Below are positions 19,095 to 27,262 of a DNA stretch of 64,000 nucleotides, piece after piece. Made by a program: the position numbers and the translations under genes. The DNA is from Zobellella endophytica. Its GTDB lineage: Bacteria; Pseudomonadota; Gammaproteobacteria; Enterobacterales; Aeromonadaceae. Position 1 is the first letter of the stretch; each line of letters opens with the position of its first letter. The notes below the pieces were generated by a model that worked only from the letters and a program-made list of their open reading frames with translations, was not told where the DNA came from and ran no database searches. The stretch is taken from assembly GCF_003012775.1 (NCBI RefSeq), contig NZ_PXYG01000001.1, positions 868,001 to 932,000 of the forward strand, written 5' to 3'.

Positions 19095-20687
19095 TTACAC
19101 CACGCCCTGCTCGCGCAGGTAATCCTCGTAGCTACCGCTGAAGTTGCGGATGCCGTTCTCGCTCAGCTCCAGGATGCGGGTGGCCAGCGAGGAAACGAAT
19201 TCCCGGTCGTGAGACACGAAGATCAGGGTGCCCTGGTACAGCTCCAGCGCCATGTTCAGCGACTCGATAGACTCCATATCCAGGTGGTTGGTGGGTTCAT
19301 CCATCACCAGGATATTGGGCTTTTGCAGCATCAGCTTGCCGAACAGCATGCGGCCCTGCTCGCCCCCGGACAGGACGCCCACCTTTTTCTTGATGTCGTC
19401 CTGGCTGAACAACAGCCGTCCGAGCACGCCGCGAATGGTCTGCTCGTCGTCCCCTTCCTGTTGCCACTGGCTCATCCAGTCGAATACCGTGATATCCATG
19501 TCGAAATCGGCGGCATGATCCTGGGCGTAATAGCCGATGGTGGCATTTTCCGACCACTTGTAATGGCCACTGGCGGGGGACAGTTCACCAACCAAGGTCT
19601 TGACCAGGGTCGACTTGCCGATGCCGTTGGTACCCAGAATGGCGATGCGCTCCCCCACTTCCACCAGCATGTCCAGGTTCTTGAACAGCCGCGTTTCGCC
19701 ATAGCCCTGGGCCAGTTGCTCCACTTCCAGCACGTTGCGGTACAGCTTTTTGTCCTGCTCGAAGCGGATGAAGGGGTTCTGCCGGCTGGAGGCCTTCACC
19801 TCTTCCAGCTTTATTTTCTCGATCTGCTTGGCGCGGGAAGTGGCCTGACGGGCCTTGGAGGCGTTGGCGCTGAAACGGGCGACGAACGACTGCAGATCGG
19901 CAATCTGGGCCTTTTTCTTGGCGTTGTCGGACAGCAGCCGCTCGCGCGCCTGGGTGGACGCCAGCATGTAGTCGTCGTAGTTGCCCGGGTAGACCCGCAG
20001 CTCGCCGTAGTCCAGATCCGCCATATGGGTACAGACGCTGTTGAGAAAGTGGCGGTCGTGGGAAATGATGATCATGGTGCTGTTGCGCTCGTTCAGCGCC
20101 CCTTCCAGCCAGCGGATGGTATCGATGTCCAGGTTGTTGGTCGGTTCGTCGAGCAGCAGCACGTCCGGATTGGAAAACAGCGCCTGGGCCAGCAGCACCC
20201 GCAGTTTCCAGCCTGGCGCCACTTCGCTCATCGGGCCAAAGTGCTGCTCGACCGGAATGCCCACCCCCAGCAACAGCTCGCCGGCACGCGACTCGGCGGT
20301 GTAACCGTCGTACTCCGCTACCTTGCCCTCCAGTTCCGCCGCCCTCATGTAGTCGTCGTCGCTGGCTTCCAGGTTGGCGTAAATGGCATCGCGCTCGGCA
20401 ATGGCGGCCCACAGCTCACTGTGCCCCATCATCACCACGTCCAGCACGCGCGCTTCTTCGTAGGCGAACTGATCCTGACGCAGTTTACCGAGGCGCTCGT
20501 TGACATCCAGACTGACATTGCCGGCGCTCGGCTCCAGATCCCCCCCCAGGATTTTCATAAAGGTGGATTTGCCGCAGCCGTTGGCGCCGATCAGGCCATA
20601 GCGGTTGCCGTCACCGAATTTGACGGAAATATTTTCGAACAGCGGCTTGGCACCGAACTGCATGGTAATGTTGTTGGTAGATATCAA
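19095..20687 (-). CDS. ybiT: ABC-F ATPase YbiT
   Basis: 530 residues, two ABC ATPase domains in one chain with no membrane domain, hence ABC-F. First Walker [10 protein letters not shown] (34-42), signature region and Walker [13 protein letters not shown]; a linker rich in charged helices (about 240-310, the P-site tRNA-interacting motif region); second Walker [10 protein letters not shown], signature LSGGEQGR, Walker [13 protein letters not shown]. The opening [20 protein letters not shown] and overall length match E. coli YbiT rather than EttA, Uup or YheS. ABC-F proteins act on ribosomes; YbiT has been linked to rescue of stalled translation. Monocistronic, with AAGGA before the start. Confidence 0.93.
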   Translation of the reverse strand: MISTNNITMQFGAKPLFENISVKFGDGNRYGLIGANGCGKSTFMKILGGDLEPSAGNVSLDVNERLGKLRQDQFAYEEARVLDVVMMGHSELWAAIAERDAIYANLEASDDDYMRAAELEGKVAEYDGYTAESRAGELLLGVGIPVEQHFGPMSEVAPGWKLRVLLAQALFSNPDVLLLDEPTNNLDIDTIRWLEGALNERNSTMIIISHDRHFLNSVCTHMADLDYGELRVYPGNYDDYMLASTQARERLLSDNAKKKAQIADLQSFVARFSANASKARQATSRAKQIEKIKLEEVKASSRQNPFIRFEQDKKLYRNVLEVEQLAQGYGETRLFKNLDMLVEVGERIAILGTNGIGKSTLVKTLVGELSPASGHYKWSENATIGYYAQDHAADFDMDITVFDWMSQWQQEGDDEQTIRGVLGRLLFSQDDIKKKVGVLSGGEQGRMLFGKLMLQKPNILVMDEPTNHLDMESIESLNMALELYQGTLIFVSHDREFVSSLATRILELSENGIRNFSGSYEDYLREQGVV

Positions 20688-20814
20688 GGAACAGACTCAC
20701 TATTGACGGTACAAATGAAGGCGGCAGGGCCGCAGGCGCACAGCATACCCATGCCGGTGGCAAAGTTCAAAGTTCACGCACCGGCGGCGGGCATAAAGTC
20801 GTGGAACGGCGGTC

Positions 20815-21258
20815 TCAGTGGTTGGCCAGCACCGGCACCGACAGCAGCGCCGGCGAGGTGCTGAGGATCACGCACCAGAACGGTTGCTGCGGGCCCCAGT
20901 AATCGGCGGTTTCCTCCATGATATCCAGCAGGGTCAGCCAGCTCGGGTGCTCCCGGCAGGCAAAGGGCTCCACCTGTTGCAGGCACAGCACCATGCCCCG
21001 GCCACCGGGCCGCCCCAGCTCGGTGAGCGCATCGCTCAGCGCATCCCAGTTGTGCCCGAACCAGTCCGGCAGCCCCAGGGCAGCGGCCAGCTGCGTCAGG
21101 CACGCGGCCTTGGAGTCCACCTCGCCGAAATCCACCGGATAAAAGTCGAGCCTGAGCCGGGTGGCGGCCAGCTCCAGCGCCAGCTGGGCATCCGGCGCCA
21201 GGCAACAGAGACGGGCCGGTCCCGTTTTCAGCAACAGTGTCAGTTCAGTGTCGGTCAT
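20815..21258 (-). CDS. Barstar-family ribonuclease inhibitor
   Basis: 147 residues. The core resembles barstar: LRLDFYPVDFGEVDSKAACL, then LGLPDWFGHNWDALSDALTEL, which is the barstar helix-2 signature (compare FPEYYGRNLDALWDCL in Bacillus barstar). Barstar binds and neutralises barnase-type RNases in the cytoplasm. Its start lies 14 bases inside the end of the RNase gene upstream, so the two are coupled, toxin first. This tight pairing supports both assignments. The N-terminal 40 residues are an extension relative to classic barstar. Confidence 0.9.
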   Translation of the reverse strand: MTDTELTLLLKTGPARLCCLAPDAQLALELAATRLRLDFYPVDFGEVDSKAACLTQLAAALGLPDWFGHNWDALSDALTELGRPGGRGMVLCLQQVEPFACREHPSWLTLLDIMEETADYWGPQQPFWCVILSTSPALLSVPVLANH

Positions 21259-21631
21259 GGTTCACCCTGAGCTCGGTAAAACTGTGATAGTGGTCTTCGG
21301 TATAATAGTAGACTTCGGGCGGGTTGCCGCCGGTCACCACCCGCCGGGGTCCCCGGTGGCTCAACCCGGGAGTGTCTACCGTGTATTCCCGGTAATAGCC
21401 CCGGGAGCGGGGCGGCAACAATCCTTCCCGGTTGTGGAAAACGGTGCCGTCCTGACGGTAGGGAAAGGGTCCGCCCCGTTCGATCAGGGCCAGGGTCTGT
21501 GCCAGTTGCGGGTTGCTATGGGACCCGCCGCCGTCCGACCACAGGCCCTGGAGCAGCAGCGCCAGCCCGAGCAGCAGGGCGCCGCCCAGCAGGCGGAGGT
21601 TGAAGCTCCGCCGTCGCCCCCGCCTAGTCAT
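21245..21631 (-). CDS. Secreted or membrane-anchored barnase/RNase Sa-type ribonuclease
   Basis: 128 residues. A basic start (MTRRGRRRSFN) followed by LRLLGGALLLGLALLLQGL is a signal peptide or anchor. The rest is a compact guanyl-specific RNase domain: LIERGGPFPYRQDGTVF, NREGLLPPRSRGYYREYT, RRVVTGGNPPEVYYYTEDHYHSF. This includes the glutamate (YREYTV), arginine (RRVVTGG) and histidine (DHYHSF) expected at the active site of the N1/T1/barnase superfamily. It overlaps the dehydrogenase gene before it by eight bases and barstar after it by 14. Likely role: extracellular or periplasmic RNA scavenging, or competition; self-protection by barstar. Confidence 0.87.
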   Translation of the reverse strand: MTRRGRRRSFNLRLLGGALLLGLALLLQGLWSDGGGSHSNPQLAQTLALIERGGPFPYRQDGTVFHNREGLLPPRSRGYYREYTVDTPGLSHRGPRRVVTGGNPPEVYYYTEDHYHSFTELRVNHDRH

Positions 21632-22604
21632 GCAGCACCTCGGGGTTGGCGATGTTCACCGGCCGGCCCCCGGCGAAGGCCAGGATGTTGTCGAAGGCGG
21701 CGCCGAAGTACAGCTCGTAGCCCCCCTGCTCCACGTACCCCAGATGCGGCGAGCACAGCACCTTGGGCAGGGCCAGCAACCGGCGCAGCTGCTCGCCGTC
21801 CGGCTCCTGCTCGTAGACGTCCACCGCCGCAAAGCCGGGCCGGCCCCGCTCGAGCGCGGCCACCAGGGCACCGGGCTCGATCAGCTCGGCCCGGCTGGTG
21901 TTCACCAGCAGCGCATCCGTTTTCATCAGCGCCAGATCGGCGGCGGTCACCCGATGGCGGGTCGCGTCGTTCAGCCGCAGGTGCAGGCTCAGCACATCGC
22001 TGCCCGCGAAAAACGCGGCCTGGTCGGGGGCGGCCAGCAGCCCGTCCTCGCTCGCCTGCTGCCGCGAGGCCTCGCTGCCCCACACCTGTACCCGCATGTC
22101 GAACGCCTGGCCGAAGCGGGCGATGCGCCGGCCTATCTTACCGTAGCCCCAGATGCCCAGGGTCCGGCCCGATAACGCCCGGCCCAGGCCCAGGCCGCCA
22201 TTCTGCTGCCAATGGCCCGCCTTGAGCGCATCGCAGTAAGGCAGCAGCTGCCGGCTGGCCGCCATGATCAACGCCCAGGTCAGCTCCGCCGGCGCCACCG
22301 GCGAGCCCACCCCTTCGGCCAGGGCCACCCCGGCGCGGGTACAGTCCGCAAGGCGGAGATGGCTGCTTATCTTGCCGGTCTGGCTGATCAGCCTGAGCCG
22401 GGGCAAGGCGGCCAGCAATGAGGGGGTTATCTCGGTTCGCTCGCGGATCAGCACCAGGGCATCGAAGGGTTGCAACCGCTCGGCCAGCGCTTTGGGGTCC
22501 TGGCAGTTGTCGGTGAAGACGGTGACCTCGTGTCCGGCCAGGCGGGCAAAACAGTCCAGCTTGCGGACCTGATCCTGATAATCGTCCAGTATGGCTATTT
22601 TCAT
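21624..22604 (-). CDS. D-2-hydroxyacid dehydrogenase family protein
   Basis: 326 residues. The N- and C-terminal pieces form a catalytic domain around a Rossmann domain carrying GIWGYGKIGRRIARFGQAF (the NAD(P)-binding GxGxxG). Active-site residues are visible: arginine in LVNTSRAELI, glutamate in VDVYEQEP, and histidine in SPHLGY. The first strand is MKIAILDDYQD. Members reduce 2-keto acids or act on phosphoglycerate, glyoxylate or similar; this one looks closest to the unassigned phosphoglycerate-dehydrogenase-like group. First gene of the operon with the RNase and barstar; why they are linked is not clear. Confidence 0.85.
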   Translation of the reverse strand: MKIAILDDYQDQVRKLDCFARLAGHEVTVFTDNCQDPKALAERLQPFDALVLIRERTEITPSLLAALPRLRLISQTGKISSHLRLADCTRAGVALAEGVGSPVAPAELTWALIMAASRQLLPYCDALKAGHWQQNGGLGLGRALSGRTLGIWGYGKIGRRIARFGQAFDMRVQVWGSEASRQQASEDGLLAAPDQAAFFAGSDVLSLHLRLNDATRHRVTAADLALMKTDALLVNTSRAELIEPGALVAALERGRPGFAAVDVYEQEPDGEQLRRLLALPKVLCSPHLGYVEQGGYELYFGAAFDNILAFAGGRPVNIANPEVLHD

Positions 22605-22682
22605 GACGTGTCCTTGTTATTGGGCATCAGCCGCGTTTTTTTATATCATGGGCCCCGTTTTGATCTCACCTCATGGAGCACA

Positions 22683-23492
22683 ATGGTGAACTCTGATTAT
22701 ATTACGGCCGATCTGCTCGGCGAAGTGGAAGCCATCGCCCGGGAAGCCGGCGCCGCCATCATGACCATCTACGGCCGCGAATTCTCGGTGGAAGAAAAGG
22801 CCGACAAATCTCCCCTGACCGAGGCCGATGCCGCCGCCCACCGCCTGATCGCCGACCGCCTGGGCGCCCTCAGCCTGGCGTTGCCTGTCCTGTCGGAAGA
22901 AGACACCGAGCAGTTCGCCGGGCCGGACGGCGCCGGACGCTACTGGCTGGTGGATCCGCTCGACGGCACCAAGGAATTCATCAAGCGCAATGGCGAGTTC
23001 ACCGTCAATATCGCCTTGATCGAACAGGGTAAAGCGGTACTGGGCGTGGTCTATGCCCCGGCCCTCGACGTAACCTACAGCGCGGCCGCCGGCCTCGGCG
23101 CCTTCAAGGTCGACACCCAGGGCAACCGCGCACCCATCCGCGTCGCCGAGCACCGGCCGGGCACCCCCTGGCGCGTGGTCGGCAGCCGTTCCCACGCCGG
23201 CGAGGAGATGCCGCGACTGCTGGCCAAGCTGGGCGACCATGAACTGGTGCCCATGGGCAGCTCGCTGAAACTGTGCCTGGTAGCGGAAGGCGCCGCCGAT
23301 GCCTACCCCCGCCTGGGACCCACCTCGCTGTGGGACACCGCCGCCGCCCATTGCGTGGCGGAGCAGGCCGGTGGCGCCGTAGTGCAACTGGACGGCCAAC
23401 CGCTCAGCTACGCCAACCCCGGCGCCGTGCTCAACCCCTACTTCCTGGTCCTGGGCAAGAGCGAGCTGGACTGGCCTTCATTGTTTGCCTGA
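22683..23492 (+). CDS. cysQ: 3'(2'),5'-bisphosphate nucleotidase CysQ
   Basis: 269 residues from the ATG at 22683, preceded by GGAG; a longer open frame from 22470 has no such site. CysQ hydrolyses 3'-phosphoadenosine 5'-phosphate to AMP, removing a product of sulfate assimilation. The lithium-sensitive inositol-monophosphatase fold is clear: LTEADAAAHRLI, SEEDTEQF metal-binding glutamates, DPLDGTKEFIKRNGEFTVNI with the catalytic aspartates, and WDTAAAHCVAEQAGG near the end. Divergent from the dehydrogenase gene. Its own terminator follows. Confidence 0.95.
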   Translation: MVNSDYITADLLGEVEAIAREAGAAIMTIYGREFSVEEKADKSPLTEADAAAHRLIADRLGALSLALPVLSEEDTEQFAGPDGAGRYWLVDPLDGTKEFIKRNGEFTVNIALIEQGKAVLGVVYAPALDVTYSAAAGLGAFKVDTQGNRAPIRVAEHRPGTPWRVVGSRSHAGEEMPRLLAKLGDHELVPMGSSLKLCLVAEGAADAYPRLGPTSLWDTAAAHCVAEQAGGAVVQLDGQPLSYANPGAVLNPYFLVLGKSELDWPSLFA

Positions 23493-23517
23493 GCCCGCAT
23501 TACCGCCGAATGCCGAC

Positions 23518-23547
23518 CGCCGTGACACTCTGCGTCACGGCGTTTTT
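23518..23547 (+). terminator. Terminator of cysQ
   Basis: CGCCGTGAC (23518-23526) and GTCACGGCG (23534-23542) form a 9-bp stem, followed by TTTTT (23543-23547). Confidence 0.9.
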
Positions 23548-23550
23548 GTT

Positions 23551-24411
23551 TCAGCGGGCCACCAGCACATCGCAGGGCGGGGTGCTCAGAAAGCTCATGG
23601 CCACACTGCCGATCAGCAGGCGGCTGATGCCCTGGCGCCCGTGGGTGCCCAGCACCAGCAGTTGCGGCCGATACTTGTCCACCGCCTGGTTCAGGCATGC
23701 CTGGATGTCGCCGGCCATCAGCTCGGTGGTAATGCGGCTCTGGTCGTCCTGGGCCAGAAAATGCGCCATCTCGTCTTTCACCTCCCGCTCGATACGCGCT
23801 TTCTGGTGATCCATCAGGGTATCGATATCAACCTGGCTGTAGCGCACAAATCCCATGAACGGCGGATCGAAGACGTGCACCAGCCGGATCGGCGCCGTGG
23901 GTACCAGCGCCAGGGCGGCCTGCAAGGCGTGATGGGAACTGCGGGAGAAGTCCGTGGCCGCCACCAGTTGCCGGTAGGGCCCGGCGGACTCGCCACTCAC
24001 CATCAGCAGGGGCAGAGCGCAATGGCGCAGCAAACGCTCCGCCGTGGTGCCCATGAAGAAGTCCTGTACCGGATCCTGATGGTGCCGGCCGACGATGACA
24101 AGATCCGCCCCTATCTCTCCGGCTTTCTTGATCACCGCCTTGTCGGGCTTGCCGAGCATTACATGGCAGGTGCTGGTCGGCTTGAGCCCCCCGGGCAGGC
24201 CGTCGAACAGCTTGTTCAAGGCCATGTCGGCCGCCTGCTTGAGCCGGTGGCGCACCGAAATCTCCACCAGTGGCTCATAGAGGGTAAGGGCATCATTGAT
24301 TACATGTACCAGGTGCAGGCTGGCCTTGAGCCGAACGGCAAGCTCGGCCGCCCGTTTGACCACGAATACGGAGTCCGGCTCCAGATCGACAGCGACAAGC
24401 AGCGTTTTCAT
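23551..24411 (-). CDS. Tandem universal stress protein, UspE-like
   Basis: 286 residues from the ATG at 24411 (AAGGAAA upstream). Two Usp domains: the first about 1-140, with VIVGRHHQDPVQDFFMGTTAERLLRH, the second about 145-286, with LGTHGRQGISRLLIGSVAMSFL, the full ATP-binding GxxG-x9-G[ST] pattern. Architecture and length match UspE and related tandem Usp proteins. Usp proteins bind ATP and support survival under starvation or oxidative stress, by mechanisms that are poorly known. Converges on cysQ. Confidence 0.87.
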   Translation of the reverse strand: MKTLLVAVDLEPDSVFVVKRAAELAVRLKASLHLVHVINDALTLYEPLVEISVRHRLKQAADMALNKLFDGLPGGLKPTSTCHVMLGKPDKAVIKKAGEIGADLVIVGRHHQDPVQDFFMGTTAERLLRHCALPLLMVSGESAGPYRQLVAATDFSRSSHHALQAALALVPTAPIRLVHVFDPPFMGFVRYSQVDIDTLMDHQKARIEREVKDEMAHFLAQDDQSRITTELMAGDIQACLNQAVDKYRPQLLVLGTHGRQGISRLLIGSVAMSFLSTPPCDVLVAR

Positions 24412-24604
24412 CTCGGGTTTCCTTGTGGCGGTTCGGCGCGGCAGCGCCCTTGGCATACCAAGAGCATTCCCGCTTTCGGCTGTAAAATCAAATGAAAGAC
24501 ACCGCCTTCGGCGCGCTTTCCCGGCGTTGCCGGCTTTTGATTCTCCTCGCCTGCCCTTTGGTTTACACTAGCGGCCTTTCAGGCTCAACTTTTCAGGAAA
24601 TACC

Positions 24605-25051
24605 GTGTTAACAGCAGAAATCGCCATGCGCTGGCTCACTACCGGCCACATTGACCACTACATCTGTGAACATTGCCATGGCATTCACCTGTCCGACGTC
24701 CAGGGCCTGGACGGGGTGCTGGAAAGCCGGCTGTTTGTTGAGCATGAAGACGCCATCGTCACCACCGAAGTCGAAATCCGCCCCACCGCCCTGCTGCCGC
24801 TGGTGGCCGATCTGACCCGGCTGAACATGAACTACCCCAGCCTCAAGGTGTTTGTCGATATCGTGGACGACAACCTGCCCCGGCTGATCGTGGCCAATTA
24901 CCTGCATACCCAGGCCGGCATCGAGCAGCATCAGTTCCTGTGGATCATGCAGCAGACCATGATGGCGACCCAGCAACTGGTGCAGGAAATCGGCGAACTC
25001 GGCTTTCTCGCCCTCGACGAACCGCAGAAACAGCCGTCGGCTGTGCATTAA
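24605..25051 (+). CDS. YbjN-domain protein
   Basis: 148 residues, GTG start at 24605 with AGGAAA upstream. MRWLTTGHIDHYICEHCHGIHL and the later LLPLVADLTRLNMNYPSLKVF look like the YbjN (type III secretion chaperone-like fold) family, similar in style to the E. coli YbjN/CesT-like proteins. E. coli YbjN affects motility and stress gene expression. The CEHCHGIH segment could bind metal. The family call is moderate to good; function is not established. Confidence 0.75.
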   Translation: MLTAEIAMRWLTTGHIDHYICEHCHGIHLSDVQGLDGVLESRLFVEHEDAIVTTEVEIRPTALLPLVADLTRLNMNYPSLKVFVDIVDDNLPRLIVANYLHTQAGIEQHQFLWIMQQTMMATQQLVQEIGELGFLALDEPQKQPSAVH

Positions 25052-25158
25052 CTCCGCAAACTGCACAGAGATAAGCCAGTCGCACCCGGCCTGGCTAAAA
25101 AGCCTTGAACATCACCGGCCGAGCCGTTAAATTACGCCCCGTTCCCAGGCGGGGACGG

Positions 25159-25219
25159 CCGGTGAAGCAGACACCGTTGATAAAAAACGCGAAAATTTGG
25201 TGAGGTGTCCGAGTGGCTG
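25159..25219 (+). repeat. Upstream direct-repeat copy with truncated tRNA-Ser 5' end
   Basis: This stretch nearly repeats 25296-25358, covering the promoter-proximal GGTGAAGC.GACACCGTTGAT, the A-rich run, and the first 21 bases of tRNA-Ser (through GTGTCCGAGTGGCTG), then diverges. It is a tRNA fragment without anticodon or T arm, hence not functional as a tRNA. Confidence 0.85.
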
Positions 25220-25337
25220 CCAAGAGGCGAAGCCGGGGCAAATAAGCACGCAGCGTGCTGCGCCAGCCCGAGGACAGTAATCCGAAGACGAAAGACCGGT
25301 GAAGCGGACACCGTTGATAAAAAACGCAAAAAAATTT

Positions 25338-25425
25338 GGTGAGGTGTCCGAGTGGCTGAAGGAGCACGCCTGGAAAGTGTGTATACGGCAACGTATCGAG
25401 GGTTCGAATCCCTCCCTCACCGCCA
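25338..25425 (+). tRNA. tRNA-Ser(GGA)
   Basis: 88 bases with an encoded CCA. The acceptor stem GGTGAGG pairs with CCTCACC; the D arm is CCGAGTGGCTGAAGG; the anticodon stem CACGC/GTGTG encloses loop CTGGAAA with anticodon GGA. There is a long class-II variable arm (TATACGGCAACGTATC), and a T arm GAGGGTTCGAATCCCTC. It is almost identical to E. coli tRNA-Ser(GGA), which reads UCC and UCU. The 63-base stretch running from its upstream region into its 5' end is also present about 138 bases upstream. Confidence 0.97.
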
Positions 25426-25435
25426 AACAGCAAGC

Positions 25436-25463
25436 AAAAAGCCCGCAGCAATGCGGGCTTTTT
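25436..25463 (+). terminator. Terminator of tRNA-Ser
   Basis: AAAAAGCCCGC / GCGGGCTTTTT with an AGCAAT loop, 10 bases after the CCA end. It is symmetrical and so could also serve mtnK on the other strand. Confidence 0.9.
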
Positions 25464-25475
25464 GCTTTTGCTCCA

Positions 25476-25541
25476 TGGCCACTCCGCGCAGGCAAAAGTC
25501 CGGTGCAAAGGGTCCATGGCTCTCCGCCCGCGCGGAGGCGA
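25476..25541. repeat. Degenerate paired CCGCGxAGGCGG-type element
   Basis: CCACTCCGCGCAGGC (25479-25493) and TCTCCGCCCGCGCGGAGGCGA (25521-25541; 21 bases, quoted in two parts: TCTCCGCCCG and CGCGGAGGCGA) face each other about 30 bases apart, as in the intact pairs elsewhere, but have lost much of their symmetry. Confidence 0.45.
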
Positions 25542-25562
25542 GAAACGGGTCAGCCCCTTGAG

Positions 25563-26774
25563 CTACCGGTCCGCTCGAGGGGCGGTTCCGTACGCCGCCA
25601 GCAGTGCCCTCAAGGCATTGCCATCGGCACAGGTTTCGGCCCCCAGGATCAGCTCCCTCCCCAGTCTCAGGGCGTTCTGCTGGCAGTCCAGCCGGAGCCC
25701 TGCATCGTCAATGCCGTCCAGATCCGTCACATGGGCGATGCCGATGGTGCGCCGGATAAGCTCGGTACCGGCGTAGCCCAGGCTGTCCCGCCAAACCTGT
25801 ACCAGAAACTCCTCCACATAACTCGGCTCGGCCAGCGCCGGATCCGCGCAGCCCGTCGCCAGGGCGGTGAATTCGTCGTGGAACACCCGCCACAGGGTCA
25901 ACACCTCCTCCAGCCGCCGCCACTGTTCTGCCCGCCCCTTCTCCCCCGGGTTCAGGCCAGGCTGACCACAGAGGTTGAGCAACAGGTTGCCGATGGCCGA
26001 GCCCAGATCGAATCCCATGGGACCATAGAATCCGAATTCGGCATCAAACACCTTGAGTTCGTCTTCGGTTATAAATACCGAGCCGGTGTGCAGGTCGCCG
26101 TGCAGCAGCGCCTGGGCATCACAGAGAAAACGGTGTTTGAGCGCCGCCACCCGACGTTTGAGGGCGCCGTCCCGCCACAGCTGCCCGGCCAGGGGGCGAA
26201 GACCGGGCGCGATATTATTGCGTTGATGATCCCGGTAGGGATCGTCGAAAAACACCGCCTCGGTAGTGGCGCACAGCTCGGGGTTGCTGAAACGGGCGAC
26301 TTCGGCCCGTTTGGCGGTGGAAGCCAGACCGAAATCGGAGCCGTGATACAGCACCCGGGCCAGGTAATGCCCCAGCCGGGCCGCCGCGCCGGCAGGGGCA
26401 TTCCCTTCGAGCAGGGCCTGGCGCCAGAGCCGCCACGCCGACAGATCCTCCAGCAGCAATACCGACAGCCCGGCGTCCTGGTGCAGCAACGCCACCGTAT
26501 GTTCCGGGCAGCACCGGCCATGCTGCAGCAACACCCCGGCTTCAATCCTGGCCCGCTCCCGGGTCAGGGGCCAGGACTCGCCCACACAGCGGATATAGGG
26601 CAGCGCCTGCTTGACGATGACACTGCGCCCACTCTCTTCATCCACCACCCGGAACACCTGGTTGAGGTTGCCATCGCCGACTTCCTCCGCCGACAGCTCG
26701 GTACCCAGGCCGGGGCCATGCCGGCGGGCGTAATCGATGGCATCACTGGGGCTGAAAATATGATATCGGCTCAT
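25563..26774 (-). CDS. mtnK: S-methyl-5-thioribose kinase
   Basis: 403 residues from the ATG at 26774; the frame extends further, but MSRYHIFSPSDAIDYARRH is the typical start and GAGGT precedes it. MtnK phosphorylates methylthioribose at C1 in the methionine salvage pathway. The kinase fold of the choline/aminoglycoside type is visible: GDGNLNQVFRV (nucleotide loop), SVIVKQALPYIR (Lys), LLHGDLHTGSVFI (catalytic Asp), and FDAEFGFYGPMGFDLG (metal-binding). Usually mtnA lies alongside, but it is absent here, so the rest of the pathway must be elsewhere. Confidence 0.93.
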   Translation of the reverse strand: MSRYHIFSPSDAIDYARRHGPGLGTELSAEEVGDGNLNQVFRVVDEESGRSVIVKQALPYIRCVGESWPLTRERARIEAGVLLQHGRCCPEHTVALLHQDAGLSVLLLEDLSAWRLWRQALLEGNAPAGAAARLGHYLARVLYHGSDFGLASTAKRAEVARFSNPELCATTEAVFFDDPYRDHQRNNIAPGLRPLAGQLWRDGALKRRVAALKHRFLCDAQALLHGDLHTGSVFITEDELKVFDAEFGFYGPMGFDLGSAIGNLLLNLCGQPGLNPGEKGRAEQWRRLEEVLTLWRVFHDEFTALATGCADPALAEPSYVEEFLVQVWRDSLGYAGTELIRRTIGIAHVTDLDGIDDAGLRLDCQQNALRLGRELILGAETCADGNALRALLAAYGTAPRADR

Positions 26775-27262
26775 GGGTAAGACCTCGGTAGCTCGGGGGT
26801 TAGGCAGTAAATAACTGATCCTAATGGTGCTACATCGACCGGGCACCGCACACAGACACGCCGTAAACCCATCCCTGGGGGCTCCGCCGCGCCGATGTCG
26901 CGGAAACAGCTCTTGGCGCCGCGCTGCGACTTGCCACTGGCAACTCGGTCGCGGCGCCAAGAAGCTGTGCTAGGCGCTTCGCGCCCCCTGGCGCAGAGGG
27001 TCTGCTTAGCAGTACCCGCCCGCTGTCTTGATTGATCTACTATTCGGAACAGCCATTTACACGGGCGGCAATGCCCATATCTCATTACAGTCGGCGGGAA
27101 GCCGCTTTCATTACAAACGATAGTTGATGAATTTTTTCGGTTCACTGTAAGAATGGCCCCGGCAAAGCGACTCACCAACAGCAGAGTCGACAACGCTGGC
27201 CGCTCAAGCCGTTGAAGACTAGAGTCTTTCCGTATCAACAGTAGCCGACATAAAGAGGCCGC
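26775..27262. other. Intergenic region with a large inverted repeat, no gene supported
   Basis: 488 bases between mtnK and the divergent sigma gene. The left half is GC-rich and holds the inverted repeat at 26906-26968 plus smaller ones (GCGCTTCGCGCC near 26973). The right half is AT-richer and should contain the promoter of the sigma gene. A minus-strand open frame of 176 codons (26771-27301) has no ribosome site or recognisable domains and I do not consider it coding. Confidence 0.5.
26906..26968. repeat. Long inverted repeat of unknown role
   Basis: ACAGCTCTTGGCGCCGCG (26906-26923) is matched by CGCGGCGCCAAGAAGCTGT (26950-26968) with one extra base. Between them TTGCC-ACT-GGCAA makes an apical hairpin. 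The folded structure would be about 30 bp long. No T run follows on either side and it lies more than 100 bases from the nearest start, so it is not an ordinary terminator. Confidence 0.7.

Noticed and set aside
25095-25517. Minus-strand frames across the tRNA-Ser region
   Set aside because: They are translations of the tRNA gene and its duplicated leader, a common source of false protein calls.
26775-27262. SAM riboswitch in front of mtnK
   Set aside because: The main structure is a simple inverted repeat more than 130 bases from the start, without the multi-helix junction of known SAM riboswitches.
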